NCBI RefSeq assembly: GCF_040802235.1
Contig: NC_133156.1
Coordinates: 113,056,173 to 113,120,172 of the forward strand
Source: Manis javanica
Lineage: Eukaryota; Chordata; Mammalia; Pholidota; Manidae
Reading direction: 5' to 3'
DNA length: 64,000 bases
A model generated the notes under the pieces. It saw only the letters and a program-made list of their open reading frames with translations, made no database searches and was not told the DNA's origin. Shown here piece by piece: positions 1 through 12,078 of the stretch. The translations under genes and the position numbers were made by a program. Each line of letters opens with the position of its first letter. Within the stretch, counting starts at the first letter, position 1.

Positions 1-1234
1 AGAGCCTGTAATTAACCCGTTATACAGAACCATGCCAAACAAAAGCCTAATTGAGGCTCGTTTCCCGACTTGAGGTATGTGCGGAGAGGGTGAAAGCGAC
101 TTGGGAGCTGGGGGGCCGCAGGGCTCGCCTGGTCCCCAGCCCGGCCTCCGCCCTGCGCCTGTCAGGGGTCCGAGGGGCACACGCCAGAAGACACACGGTT
201 AAGGTATGTTAGCTTTCGTATTTATTAAGAATTGTCAGATATTTAAAACGACAGTACACTCGCACATACAAATGAATCCAGCTTCTAAAGAGTCGAACTA
301 TTTTAGAGGTGGGGTTGGAGGGGAGGAAAGGGGGCAGGGTGGGGCCCCAAATCCCAACTCTACAGCCGCAAACGAAGAAGCATGGAGAAGCCCGATTTCG
401 GGCAGGGCCATTTACCCTGGGTTCTAGCTCTCGCACAGACCCTACGGCTAAATGCCAGGGGGCTAAAAGGTGTTAAAACTCTTGCACGTCCGCGTGACTG
501 CTACCGCCGCTGGAGGCCCGCAGAGCACGCGACCCGGCCCCAGCCCCTAAAAGGCTGGTCCCCAACATAGCCTCCGCCGCGGTTCGCCGCCCTAGCCGGT
601 CCTTCCAAGGTTTTCGGAATTGGAGTTGGGGGAGGGGGGAACGAGTTGGGGGCGGGGGCTGAGGGAGAGGCAAGAAAAGACACACACTGACTGGTCTGGG
701 AATTGCTGAGAAAACTCTCCTCTCTTGGCGTGTTCTTCCTGCGCAAATAAAGCAGCATTTCTCCATCGGCAGACAGCCGCCACTGGTAAATAATGGTCAT
801 ACCTCACTGACGAGGCAGAAAGCCTCTCTTTTAGCAAGAGCTTATACTTCAAATACGGGTCATTTCAACAATCCTAAACAGACTTTGGCATAAAGCACTA
901 TTCTAAGGAAATAGAATAGTGACTCAGAACCAGTTTTAAGCAGCACTCTTTTTAAGTGGGGTGGGGAGGTGGGTAGAACAAGAGAAGATACAGGAAACAG
1001 AAAAGGGGGGAGCAGGATGGAGGATAACATCTCATTTCAAAAGACCGGTAACATTTATTACAGCTGAGAACTAAAGCCTTCCAACTAATTTTGATTCAAC
1101 TACTGAAATGCAAACTGGCAAGCTCAACCTTAACTACCTGCATTAAAATATTACACCTATTGTATGTCAGTTTATCGAGATTCACATGCAGTTCTTAATT
1201 TCAGACATTTTAACGGCTTACTTGTAAACATATA
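1..1234. other. Flank beyond the 3' end of ISL1, no gene seen
   Basis: No coding region is supported here. The left half is GC- and CpG-rich (described separately) and the right half is AT-rich. Short open frames on both strands have no recognisable domain and look like chance frames in GC-rich DNA. Confidence 0.6.
66..620. promoter_or_regulatory. CpG-rich patch downstream of ISL1
   Basis: This stretch is clearly richer in G+C and CpG than the AT-rich DNA after it, with many CG dinucleotides at 100-180 and 480-600. Developmental transcription-factor genes often carry several CpG islands, including one beyond the 3' end, that are bound by Polycomb and can start non-coding transcripts. That role is inference from gene class. 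No promoter element or splice pattern here proves transcription. Confidence 0.45.
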
Positions 1235-1258
1235 AAAGAGGGACCCTGGATCATTGCA

Positions 1259-1268
1259 TTTATTTATT
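1259..1268 (-). terminator. ISL1: Candidate distal double poly(A) signal of ISL1
   Basis: Two overlapping AATAAA hexamers read on the minus strand (AATAAATAAA), about 1.13 kb past the stop codon. The doubled signal makes this a good candidate for the distal end of the transcript. Confidence 0.45.
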
Positions 1269-1547
1269 AATCTATGCCAAACGTTTATTAGTGAAATAGT
1301 CCTGAAGATATATTTCTACATATGGCGCTTTGATTTCACATATTTAAGAAAAAAGACAAAACACATAGAATTAGACATAATTCAAAGACCACGGTATAAC
1401 CATTATCTTCTTTTTTACTTCAGCAAACAAAAAATAATGTCAAATGACATGAAAAGTGGCAAGTCTTCTGACAATAAATAATAAATTACTTTATAATTTT
1501 TGCAATGCAAGAGCAAACAAAAAAAAAGTTTCCTTTTTTTTTTCCTC

Positions 1548-1553
1548 TTTATT
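1548..1553 (-). terminator. ISL1: Candidate proximal poly(A) signal of ISL1
   Basis: TTTATT on the plus strand reads AATAAA on the minus strand, about 0.85 kb past the ISL1 stop codon. A matching hexamer alone is weak evidence. Confidence 0.4.
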
Positions 1554-2396
1554 TCCAGAGAGAGAGAAAACAGTCATTTAACCAATAACTATACACATCT
1601 TTGGGGGAAAAGTTCTTGGACAGACACAAGTCAAACACAATCCCGAGACGCTTGTGGCAAAATAGAGGTAACCTTGTTGCAATGCTTTATAAGTTGGTTT
1701 TTAAATATGAATTCAAAAACCTTTAAAGTCGCTTCAGACTTCTTGATAGAGGATGGATCTCAAAAAAAAAAGAGAAGGGAGGGCAAAAGTAAAAAAGAAA
1801 GAAACCAGCTACAGGACATGCTGAGAGACCCAGGATTTCAATTAACCCCTTGTTAAAGTCAACTAAAAACATAGCAAACCAACGCAGCTCCACCTTCCTT
1901 CAGCAAGGACTCTTTCAGCCAAGGAGGCCAGTTTCTTCCTGCTCATTTGTCGGAGCTCCTGTTTGGCAAGGCAATGACCAATATAGAAACAGCACCATTC
2001 AGAATAGGATGGACTAGAAAATCTCTATTTCTGCTTTTCTCTAGATGTACAGTGAAATGAAAATGCTTTTTTTGAGATCCTTGAATATAAATCCTCTACG
2101 TTTTAAAAACGTCTTTTTTTTTCAGTACTCCTAAAGTCACTGGATAGCGTATGTTAGGTTTGCGTTTTGTTTGTTGTTTGTTTAAATTCGAGTAAAATCC
2201 CATGATTGTCTTCACAGTGTTGCTACCATATCACCTTGTCATTAAAACAGACTTCGTGCATTTCATGGAGCATTCATTTCTCGATTCAGATTCAGTTTTC
2301 ATTGACTGGGTCTTTAAATACTTTTGTTTCAGAGTTCAATATTATACTTTCCCACTTTCTCCAACAGGGAAAAAAATACATCGGAATGAATGTTCC

Positions 2397-2513
2397 TCAT
2401 GCCTCAATAGGGCTGGCTACCATGCTGTTAGGTGTATCTGGGAGCTGAGAGGACATCGACGCCACTTCACTGCCAGTGGAATTAGAGCCTGGTCCTCCTT
2501 CTGAAAAATTTAC
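2397..2513 (-). CDS. ISL1: ISL1 coding exon 6 (C-terminus)
   Basis: The acceptor is TACGCAG, before 2513. The exon encodes 38 residues, from VNFSEGGPG to VASPIEA, then TGA at 2399-2397. The tail is Ser/Gly/Pro-rich, as in known ISL1. Confidence 0.95.
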   Translation of the reverse strand, partial: VNFSEGGPGSNSTGSEVASMSSQLPDTPNSMVASPIEA

Positions 2514-5500
2514 CTGCGTAGAAGGTTGAGAAATGAAAAAGGAGGCTGTGATTGTATTCATAAAAGGACTGCAAATTCAACTTATGTGTATATGTACATA
2601 CATATGTCTGTGTGTGTAAACAGATACGTAGATAGAGATACCCACATAGATAATTGAATTTCATCAGGCTTAAAAGAAAGCCTCTAAGGGAAAGAACTTC
2701 CCATCTTCCAAGAGATCGCTGTTTTAACTGAAACTGAATTCCCAACATTATGTTGCATTAAATTATTTAAGAATAAATGTGTTTCCCACTGTAAAATGGC
2801 ACTGCAACTCTACCATGCATGCTTGAAATAAAATTATCCTGCTAGCTACATGTTGCCCTGGGAGCAGGCAAGTTCGAAGTCTCTAGGCATCAAAGACTTC
2901 TTCTGGAGTTGGAAAATCCATAACACAAGCTCATATCGTGTGACGGGAGGTTCAGTGGAGGCTCCACAGAACAATGATTAACTCCGTAGAGGGCTCACAG
3001 GCTGAGCTTTCCTCCTGGTTGTGTTCCTGCCGCCTTTTGGCCTTCCTCGGTCTCTCTCTCTTTAAATCAGGCTTTTCCCTCTGAGAGGAGACCCATATAT
3101 TATAACGTCATCGCATGATAAATATCTGGCTCCTTTTAAGCTGAAGGTATTGTGTTGCTGTTGTAAACCTCCACCCTGCTTCCCGCCCCCTCCCTCCTAC
3201 CCTGGCTTCCCTTCCACAGCTCTCTCATCTAACAGTGAAGTTCCAGAAGGTACAAACACTTGGCTGCCCTGAACTCTCCCCTTACCTGCTTCCTGTGGTC
3301 CAGGTTTTGGTCAAATAACTCATAAGATTAACTTGACTTAAAAATAAGGGTTTTTTCACCCTAATTCCAGGGTCTACCTTCCTTTCCACCCTGGTAAACT
3401 TTCCCATCATGAGGTCAAGGGACTTCTCAAACTTGCCTAGCCTTTAGATTGGCCCACTTACACACACACACACCTGGGCCAGGCCCTTTTAACCACTGCT
3501 TCTGGCCCATTACCTAACTGTTGCCACAGAGAAAAAAATTGCCCTCTGGGTAAATGTGAGGTAAAAAGCTAACTAAAACTTTATTTTCAAAGAAAGGAAC
3601 ATGTTTTTAGAATAGATCTTGTCTTATAAAACAAGATTCCATAGGGCTGTTTGCTATTTAAGAAAAAAAGTCACATGTGTACATACACCGTATCACAAAG
3701 AACAGACATTTTATAATCATATTTTGACCCTTAGCCTTTTCTAGATAAAAAATGAGTTAACTTTCTCTGGATATAAAACATAGAAACACTAGAACAAGTT
3801 TTCACATATTATCTCTTTCACATATATTATTCACATACATCAATCACATATGGTTGGTAGAACTCATGTTCCTTTTGTTATCTATACATGCTCCACAGTA
3901 CATGACTGTGTACAACATTTGAATTTATACACTTAAAAGATGTTAAAGCAGTCCTACATTTTAGATTAAGATAGTTCCTTTCAAAAAGTATCAATTATAT
4001 CTTTGAATAACTGAACACTTTATTGATATAGTTGAAAACTGCACCCAGACAGGTGTCTGCTACCCACTGACAGTAACATTGATTATGTATTACAACACAA
4101 ATTATTATTACAATCACCTTGATTTGGGTCCTTACATATACCATTCTCTAGCAGCTAAGGAGGGATTAATTTACTAATTGCTGATCAAAATGTCAAGATG
4201 ATCTCTAAAGTCCTTCCAACTCTAAAAGTCTAAGATGTATGATTTTGCAACTCTGTACACCTTCCCATCCAGGTCTAGTTAGACATCCTGAAGTTAGTCC
4301 CTCAAAGCAGGCTTAACTGACAGAAAATTCAATCTATGTGGTCAAACTATGAGCTCTCATAGAAAAGACTCACAAGAGGTTTGTTTTCCTTGAGTTCTTA
4401 TCCCCTCTTCACCACAACTCCTTCATCTCTCCCCAAACGCTGGGGCCAAGGAGGCACCCTCCCCTCTGAATCTTTCATTGTGTGGTAGTTAAATCAGAAT
4501 CTCTTTTCTGTTAGAGATTCAGCCTTCTCACTCTGGGAGCTGACACTTACCAGTTGCTGAAAAGCAGGCTGATCTATGTCACTCTGCAAAGCGAAGTCAC
4601 TCAGTACTTTCCAGGGCGGCTGGTAGCTCTGCACCTCCACTGGGTTTGCCTGTAAGCCACCATCGTGTCTCTCTGGACTGGCAGCCACCATGGGAGTTCC
4701 TGTCATCCCCTGGATATTCTGTGAATAGCCCCCCCAACCCCAACATGTTAATGAGCAAATTCCCTCCCTCCATTGTCTGCACAGGCTAAGCAAATACACC
4801 CTGGTATTATCTTATCTATATAGTGGCCTGTATTGACTCAGTTAATCTGCTGTACATATGAATATAGCTGGAGTTCAGTTTTGTTTTTCAGCTTCTGTGG
4901 GCTGGATTATTAGGTCTGCTTGGAATTTATGAAACCAAATTCTATTACATCTTTCTTCATTCCCCTTTACTCACAGTTCATCCCAATTCCTCCCAACTGC
5001 CTTCCCAGGCCATAGCATTCCAGAAGCATAAAGCTAAGGTAGGACAGGCCTCCTTTCAGCCTCTAGACATGGCATTTTCCTGGGCAGTTTCTGTTAGATT
5101 TTTGGTTAGATTTTTTTCCAGGGAGTTCTTCCCACAGAGAATACCCCCACTCCCAAGCATTTGGGTCTGGCGGCTCTTGTGCAATTATATGCTAGCTAAC
5201 CAACTTAGAAAGAGCCCTGGCCCCACGGGCTTGGCCGCCTGCCTCCCAAGTTTAATGACAGTGGGTTTTATGGCATTTAAAAATAGGGCCAAAGCAGTAA
5301 AAAGAAAAAAAAACTCTTTAGCTTAACTTAAGGAGGAAGCCTGCGGGGTTGAGTGCTGCCATGGACCTGTGATGATAATGGATAATAGTGCCAGGATCCT
5401 GATGTCTCTGGAGGCGGGTGCCTTAACCTTGAGCAGTGGGTGCCCTGTTTTCGCGGGTCACCATGGGGGACCTTGCCTACCTGAAGGTGATGTTGCAGGC

Positions 5501-8500
5501 TCTGATCAGTACATGGGTGAGGGCACCCAGGATCCCCAAGATGACCCCTTCACCGAAACCCTGGGTTGGACAGGCAACCAAAGGGTGTTGTTCCCTCCAT
5601 CCTTTCCCATGCACGAGGAACTGATGACCTTAACTTTTGTGAAACCAGAGCCAGGCCTCGCTGCCACCTGCCCCATGGAAAGGGCTACCAATGGTGTCCT
5701 TCCAGTTGGGGGGGGGTGAGGTTGAAGGGCACAAGCCCACCCTTGGCATTGAGGAAGGGTGCTGCAGGTGCTGCTCCACCAGCAGCTGGAGGGACCTCCT
5801 AACCCAGCCTGCCTGGGCCTGCTCCAGTTGACTCTCGCTGGGGCATGGGTGGGGTAAGGGACCTGCAGGGCTCTTGCTCCCTAGCAAGGCTGAGCCACTG
5901 ACGGGCCAGTCTGGGCAGCCAGCATGCACAGCACACCCAGCCCTGCTACTGCTTGCATGCCCTGCCGGGGCCATGGCCACTCACAGCTTTGTCACTGGGC
6001 TGCTGCTGAAGCTGCTTCATCATTATACTCCGCTTCTTGTCCTTGCACCGCTTGTTTTGAAACCAGACACGGATCACGCGGGGGCTGAGGCCCGTCATCT
6101 CCACTAGTTGCTCCTTCATGAGCGCGTCTGGCCGGGGGTTGGCGGCGTAGCAGGTCCGCAAGGTGTGCAGCTGCTTCTCGTTCAGCACAGTCCGCACACG
6201 GGTGGTCTTTTCGGGCTGCTTGTGGACGTGGGGCCGCAGGGCCGGCTGCCGGGCAGAGATGGGCTCGGCTGCGGGGCAAGGGGAGCTGTGAGCGCAGGCA
6301 GGGCTGCTTCCGCCCGCGTTGCTCCCGGACAATGGCCAAGGCCTTGTGGCCTCGACAAAGCAGGGGCGCCAGAAGTGAGGGTGAGGGGAGTGAGAGGGAA
6401 AATAAAATCTGGCTTTTTAATCTCAGAGGTCAGTACTCAGTAATTTGGGCCTGGACGCTGCCTCCGCCCTGCTCGTGTCAACACAGCCTTAGCAAAGGGC
6501 CACAGGTCTCAGAGTCTGTATCCAGGCTCGCAGCAGAGGAGGCATCTTTTAGCCTTGTTTCTCCTCCCTCGTCGCCTTGCACGTACCAAGACCAAGCCCA
6601 GATCACACTGAATATCGCTCACCTCCAAACTCCTGGACGAAGGCCATAGGCGATTTGAGGAAAGGAAACACACAACACCCTAGTAACAGCCAGAGACGCT
6701 ACACTAGCGGGAATCTTTGCAATGCGAAGGCTGAGAATTCTGCCAGAAAACCTTAAACTTCGGTCCCGTGAAGGCAGTCAAGGCAAGGAGTTAAAGAAAT
6801 TAAGTACTTCGGCCAGCACTCCAGTCCTTGATCTCGCTTAGTACTAAATCTACCTGGATGTTCCTGAGCTGAACTGACCCAAAGCAAAAGAAAACCGAAA
6901 CTGTTGAGCTGCCTAGGCTCAATGTAAACGACAGCTGGGAAGTGTTCTGTCTCCTGACTCCGAATATTTCAGACTCCTCCGTGTTTCCTCACAAGCAGAG
7001 CACAGGTTGCACACAAGTTGCCACCTCTAGGACCTCCCCCCACTCCCACCACCGTGCAAGCCAGTCACACACATTCCCCCAGGACGGAATTCTTAGAGCT
7101 TCTAGAAAGCAGGGGGGTGGGGGAGAGCTGTAGCTTTCTCACAGTCAGTATTTAGTGAGAATCGATACTTTAAAAATACACGGAGCAGACCTATTCAAGA
7201 CCGGAAGGCAAATTTGGAAGCACTGTCTGCCAATTACCCATGGCCTCTTCCTGGCCAACCTTGCTCTGTTTGTATTCTCCTTCCTGGGGAAAGAGCTCTC
7301 TGATCTGTAGGGTACAAATCCTGCACCTTTCAGGACCCCTTAGGGTCAGATCAACACCTATGGGGTCAATTTAGTGTTACAGGGACAGGCCTAAGATGAA
7401 ATTCTCACCAAATCACATAGAATGAATGGTTTAAAGAGGCAGGCTCCCTTTAAAAGGCAATTACTGCAGATTAGCTTGTTGACAGTTTTAAATTACAGCT
7501 CTGTGCATTGGCCTGCAGTTATTAAGACTGTATCTTTTCTGCTCCACTTTCTCACGAAAAGATAAAAATAGATATAAAAAATGTTTTGAGACAGTTCGCA
7601 AGGAAAAAGATTTTAGAGGCTAAATGAGTTAAGGTCACCTAAGCTTCCTTCATTGGGTTAAAGAAGGAAGCTCAGGGGCCCATAGCTCCACCCCTTTAAT
7701 TAGGCGCGGCCGGGAGAATACCTGGCCGGGAGCTGAAGCTCTTTTTTAGTAGGCCTCGGTTTGTAGGCCAAGGTGAACCGGAAGTACTGTTTGGGCATGT
7801 GTATACCTTTGTATACAAGCGGGTTACATTCACATATATCCGTATGTAGACACACAGGCGTGTAGGTATGCCGGGGAGTCAAGGGAGGCAGTGAGTGCAT
7901 TGAACCTTCCTCAAAAGCGGGAAGCACGGTGCAAAATGCACCCAGAACACTTCATTTTAACTGCCGCCCTCCACAACTCAACAAGGACCACCCTGTGGCC
8001 ACAAGGGTTGCTGCGGCCTCAGGCGCCGCTGGCAGGGGCTGCACTGGCCTAGCCCGGCGCCTGCATCCCGGAGCCAGCCTCCCTCCTGCCGAGGAGTACC
8101 TGCCATTTGCAGCGGCCGCGCAGGGTGCAGGGGACTGAGCGGATCGCCGGCGCCCAGGCTGGCCCTCTCCACCACATCGTGGTCGGCGCGACAGAAGAGC
8201 CCATCCTCACGCAGCGCGAACTCGTCCCCGGGGATGAGCTGGCGGCTGCAGGCCACACAGCGGAAACACTCGATGTGGTACACCTTGGAACGGGCGCGCA
8301 TCACGAAGTCGTTCTTGCTGAAACCGATGCTGCATTTGGCGCATTTGATCCCGTACAACCTGCGCAGGGGCCGGCCCGGGCGGGGAGAGAAGCACAGGAG
8401 GGAGAAGGGGTCACTTCAGACGGGCACTGCCCTGCTCCAAGATTGCCGACGACCCCTGCCACAATGCCTTGAGACATTGAAATCAGTATTACCGGACTAG

Positions 8501-11500
8501 CTGGGAATGGGAGCATAGAAATCATCAGGTTTCTCTCTCTCTCTCCCTTTCTTTCCTGTGAAACTCTGTCTAGCTCTGTACCTCTCAGTTCAAAACACCC
8601 AGTCCACACCAAGGAAAAATGTTTGATGTGCTCGAAACTTGAGCCGCTGTTCTAGCGATCAGCCCCAGTTAGCCCTTGAAGCTCTTCGCAGAGTCCAGGG
8701 GGGCCCTCCGTCTCCAATGGCCTAACGCTTTCGCCACCCTATCCCCCAGTTTTTGCTTCTAGAAGCGTCTCTAAAACTGCACAGAAAATCCTCCTTTCAA
8801 GAGAAAAGGAGGTTGAGGGTTGAAATTGTCACCCCACTCGGTTTGTAAACATACAAAAAAGCACAAGCAGAATGACAAAATGAAACCTCTGAGGGTTTCC
8901 ACGATCCCCTTGGGCACAATACGTTGCAGTTTTACTCTAACTAAAGATTTTTCAGCAGGCAACAATTTTAATAGAAAGTTTCCTCTCCATTCTTTCTTTT
9001 ACTACTATTTTTTAAAAATCTGCTCTGCTTCCTCAGTCTTTCAAGTTGTTGAGGCATCTACGTCTATTTCAGTTTTCTTGAGAGCCTCAACCAGCCAGAA
9101 AAATGAAGACACCCACTTCTAAGGTCTTCCTTCCACTGATCTTTTCTTAACTAAGGGAAACCTTTGTAGGTTCCGTCTAGGCGACACACACTGCCCTGGT
9201 CCCCTCTCCGTGTACCAGTAATAATTGAAGTGGGAGCATTCCTACAAGCAGAATTAGAGAGGAAAGGATCCACCCAAAGGGGGTAAGTGGACATCTCATC
9301 ACCCTCCCCCAAGGGGAAAAAGACTTTCAGAAACCTAAACGGTCTATTCTTTTACAACTACAGGATTTCAAAGGGATACACATATACACACAATTGAGGG
9401 AGAGGAAAAGGTGAAAGTGATTGGCTCCTACAAATGTTTATCCAGATTTAGGCTCATGAAAGTCTGTATGCAACTGAGCAAAATACTATCTCCATAGAAA
9501 GATGCTCCCGGAGGTGCAAAGTGAGCTCCCCCTCTCCAGAATCTTCAGTTCACCGACGAAAACCAAGCAAACAATGAAAAAGGCTCCACTGCCAGGGATT
9601 AGAAGGTAAATTCAAAAGTTTTTCCTCCCTCTCCCTACTCTATGTGAGATCTTTCATTTCATAGGACAAGGACCTTACCTTGCCTATGACCAAACAATTT
9701 AGAAAACCCCTCCCCCTTCCTCCAGTTCCTCACATACCCTATTTCTTCCCATTCTTCATCACCCCCCAGCCAATTTCATCACAAATAAACTTTTAGTCAC
9801 ACTCTCCTATGAAGATTATACTCTACACTTAATGATTTTAAAATAAGAAAAAATGCTGGACACTAAGTGAGCAGGAAATAATTGTGACAGCATACATAAA
9901 TCCAGACTAAACTTTAAATTCTCAGATCCAGAAACTCTATGACTTGCAAAAAATAATTTGTTAATAGCCACTGGAGAAACTTTATGTGTGTGTGTGTGTG
10001 TGTGTGTGTATACACATACATATAATTCTGATATTATTTAACAGAATAGATAAGGTATTATCGCTTCTGTTTGTTAATAAAGCAAAAATATTTTCTTTAT
10101 TCTACAGGCTTCCTAAGGTAGAAAATGAAGTCTTTGACATATACATAAACAGGTAAGAGAAATTTTGAGTTTAGTGAATCGTTAAGTTTAGATGCAGAAT
10201 AAATTGAAAGGAAAAAAATGTAGGAAGTTCCTTTTGTGGTTTTAGTCTTGTCAGTATGGGCAATTCACTCATTTTATCAGTTACCAGATTTTAATGTGAG
10301 AAAGGAAGCTGTTCAATTATCTAAATATACCAATTGTTCGTAGACAGATGATGGGCAATTTGATCTGCTCTGTCTAATTCATCAGTTCAGATAAGATAAG
10401 AAAGAAAAGACTGTCAGATGTCACCAAAGGGTTAATATTTAAAAAGATTAAATTTCCGGTCTTTTTGCAGGGAGTATTTTTGGGTTGGTTTTGAAATTTT
10501 CCAAGGAGTTCTTACTCAAACAGTAAAAGAGCAATATCTCTACTTACTCTTTTAAGAGTGCAGCCTTTAACCTGCTCAAGTCAAACTTATTTCACTCATT
10601 TCATTGACGTATCCAAAGAATTTGTAAGCTACTAAAAAAAATACTGAACTAAAAAGAAAAACTGCACAATATAAAAACAACTTTAAATTTAGAAACTCCA
10701 ACTTACCCATTTTTAATTTTTTTGTTTTGAAAAGGGGAGTGTGAAAGAGGAAAATAATTTGAGTATCACAAATTCCAAGCACAATTAGACATGCTTCAAT
10801 ACCACACAATTTATGAAAACCACTATTGAATTGTGTGTGGGGGGAGAGAGGGATTCCCTAAAAAGTGAAAGGAACAGCATAGTTTAATTTATGTGACACA
10901 CTTCAAGGGTACCTTCTGCACGATAGACCCCACTTACGCAAACTTCGCAGAAAGACAAAGCCACACTAAATAATAAGGAATGAGGAAAGAAAGGAAAATC
11001 TCACAAAATTAAGGGAACAGTATAAATGGCGTACCTGATATAATCTCTTTTACAGTAGGTTTTTCCATCTCTAACAAAGCATGTACAGCTCTCGTCCAAA
11101 TACTGATTACACTCCGCACATTTCAAACATGCCGCATGCCATTCCAAATCCGGAGAAACCCTCAGAATATACTGATCGTGAATTTGATTGCCGCAACCAA
11201 CACACAGGGAAATCAGACGTTTTTCTGAAATGAAAATAAATACATGATTGACTAACCGTTTACTTCCTACAGAGATAACCACACTTTTAGTGTCGTTCTC
11301 TTATAGGGCATACTCTGGGAGTTTTTTTTTTTTTTCTTTCTGTCTGTCTCTCTTTTTAAGAGTATTTCACTTTGGGATGGTAATTGAAGTGTGCCATCAA
11401 AACCTTGACTCATTTTAAAAAGGAGGTGGAATATATGTAAAATGCAGATTTGAATAGTCTACATTTGTACGCCTAAGCATGCTATCAAACCCGTTCATTT

Positions 11501-12078
11501 TGTTTCTTTTTCTTCCCTCCTCCCTCTTTGCCATAATCACTGGGAAAGATTATGGAGAAGTCAAACCAAATAAAAGGTTTTGACTAGAAACGTTAAATGA
11601 ACGCTTATATTTTCCACGAAACACGCTCTTAAATAGCACATAGGACTGGATAGCTAGCAAGAGCAGACATTAATACAGTTGTCACCCGTTCTCTTTTGCA
11701 AGTCTAATGCTAATTCACATCTCCGGGTATTGTGTGTTGCAGGCAGACCTTGACAACAGAATAACCTTCTCGGAGAGCTCAGGGTTCCCGAAGCAGAAAA
11801 CCACCGCTTAGTACCAGAAGGCTAAGGTTCTGGAGGGCACACAGGCGAATTCAAACACAAGGTACGATCAGTTTCCTTAAGGTCAGAACCGACAGCAAGC
11901 ATGCAGGCGTGGCGGCAGCAAGAAAAAGCCACCTTCTCTCGCTCTCTAAGCAATGACTCCAACTCCGCAGAGCCCTTGGCAGCCGTGCCTGAGAGAGACC
12001 CCCGCACAAGAACAGCGCAACGAGCCCCACAAGGTAAAAGAGCCTCTTACTTTTTGGTGGATCTCCCATGTCTCCCAT
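2397..12078 (-). CDS. ISL1: ISL1, LIM-homeodomain transcription factor (six coding exons, spliced)
   Basis: The coding exons on the minus strand are 12078-12051, 11224-11035, 8359-8100, 6268-5985, 4718-4551 and 2513-2397. They sum to 1047 nt, or 348 codons plus TGA, and every junction is GT-AG and keeps frame. The product is a nuclear DNA-binding factor. LIM1 (about residues 17-70, with C17, C20, H39, C42) and LIM2 (about 79-133) bind zinc and recruit the cofactor LDB1. The homeodomain (about 181-240, with helix-3 WFQNKR) binds TAAT-type sites. The C-terminal part contains the LHX3-binding segment. Known roles are motor-neuron, pancreatic islet, retina, pituitary and second-heart-field development. 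ISL1 in human and mouse, as I know it, is 349 aa. Here one Gln is missing and two residues differ at the end of exon 4. The gene identity is very secure. Confidence 0.97.
2514..4550 (-). other. ISL1: ISL1 intron 5
   Basis: A 2037-bp intron bounded by GTAAGT and CGCAG. It is mostly AT-rich, with a CT-rich stretch at about 3170-3230 and a short CA run at about 3462-3472. No other gene or clear repeat was recognised. Confidence 0.85.
4551..4718 (-). CDS. ISL1: ISL1 coding exon 5 (LIM-partner-binding segment)
   Basis: The acceptor is CTATTCACAG, before 4718. The exon is 168 nt (56 codons), from NIQGMTG to AFQQL. The donor is GTAAGTGT. The segment corresponds to the region of ISL1 that binds the LIM domains of LHX3. 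An internal TTACAG acceptor would start the exon at 4649, 69 nt in. Confidence 0.94.
4719..5984 (-). other. ISL1: ISL1 intron 4
   Basis: A 1266-bp intron bounded by GTGAGT and CACAG. The exon-4 side (5400-5980) is GC-rich and yields several overlapping open frames on both strands without recognisable domains. Confidence 0.85.
5985..6268 (-). CDS. ISL1: ISL1 coding exon 4 (homeodomain)
   Basis: The acceptor is GCCCCGCAG, before 6268. The exon encodes the linker after LIM2 and the whole homeodomain with its recognition helix (VWFQNKR), followed by a basic and Gln-rich tail. It ends QQQPSDKA at donor GTGAGTGG. Human and mouse carry four Gln and Asn/Thr in this tail, so the last residues differ here by one deletion and two substitutions. 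Confidence 0.94.
6269..8099 (-). other. ISL1: ISL1 intron 3
   Basis: An 1831-bp intron bounded by GTACTC and CGCAG. No gene or clear mobile element was recognised. AT-rich blocks at about 7440-7620, next to exon 3, could be regulatory, but this is not shown. Confidence 0.85.
8100..8359 (-). CDS. ISL1: ISL1 coding exon 3 (LIM2)
   Basis: The acceptor is CTGCGCAG, just before 8359. The exon encodes LYGIKCAKC and the rest of the second LIM domain (HIEC, CVAC and CRAD ligand positions visible), then a Ser/Pro/Leu-rich linker ending LQMA. The donor is GTACTCC. It lies in CpG-rich DNA. Confidence 0.95.
8360..11034 (-). other. ISL1: ISL1 intron 2
   Basis: A 2675-bp intron bounded by GTACGC and CGCAG. 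It contains a TG microsatellite at 9985-10009 and otherwise unremarkable AT-rich sequence. Confidence 0.85.
9985..10009. repeat. (TG)n microsatellite in ISL1 intron 2
   Basis: About 12 uninterrupted TG units followed by a TA/CA-rich tail. Confidence 0.9.
11035..11224 (-). CDS. ISL1: ISL1 coding exon 2 (LIM1)
   Basis: The acceptor is ATTTCAG, just before 11224. The exon completes the Lys-Lys-Arg run and encodes the first LIM domain, with the CVGC, HAAC and CAEC zinc-ligand pairs. It ends in DYI plus two bases of an Arg codon. The donor is GTACGCC. Confidence 0.95.
11225..12050 (-). other. ISL1: ISL1 intron 1
   Basis: An 826-bp intron bounded by GTAAGA and TTCAG. It contains a long pyrimidine run on the plus strand at about 11320-11360. 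Nothing else was recognised. Confidence 0.85.
12051..12078 (-). CDS. ISL1: ISL1 coding exon 1
   Basis: The start codon is at 12078-12076 and a second in-frame ATG follows three codons later. The exon encodes MGDMGDPPK plus the first base of codon 10. The donor is GTAAGAGG at 12050 downward. The first ATG is chosen because it matches the known ISL1 N-terminus. Confidence 0.93.

Larger units (their letters stand above)
1235..2396 (-). other. ISL1: ISL1 3' untranslated region (approximate end)
   Basis: The region follows the ISL1 stop codon on the minus strand and is AT-rich with U-rich runs. Two candidate poly(A) signals in minus-strand sense lie at 1548-1553 and, overlapping, at 1259-1268. 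A UTR of roughly 0.9-1.2 kb fits the length I expect for mammalian ISL1 mRNA. The exact cleavage site cannot be fixed from sequence alone. Confidence 0.6.

Noticed and set aside
5369-5980. Overlapping frames on both strands in ISL1 intron 4
   Set aside because: GC-rich intronic DNA. No domain and no splice sites joining them to ISL1.
8107-8500. Plus-strand frames of 121 and 88 codons over ISL1 exon 3
   Set aside because: Opposite-strand shadows of the LIM2 exon and its GC-rich intron flank.
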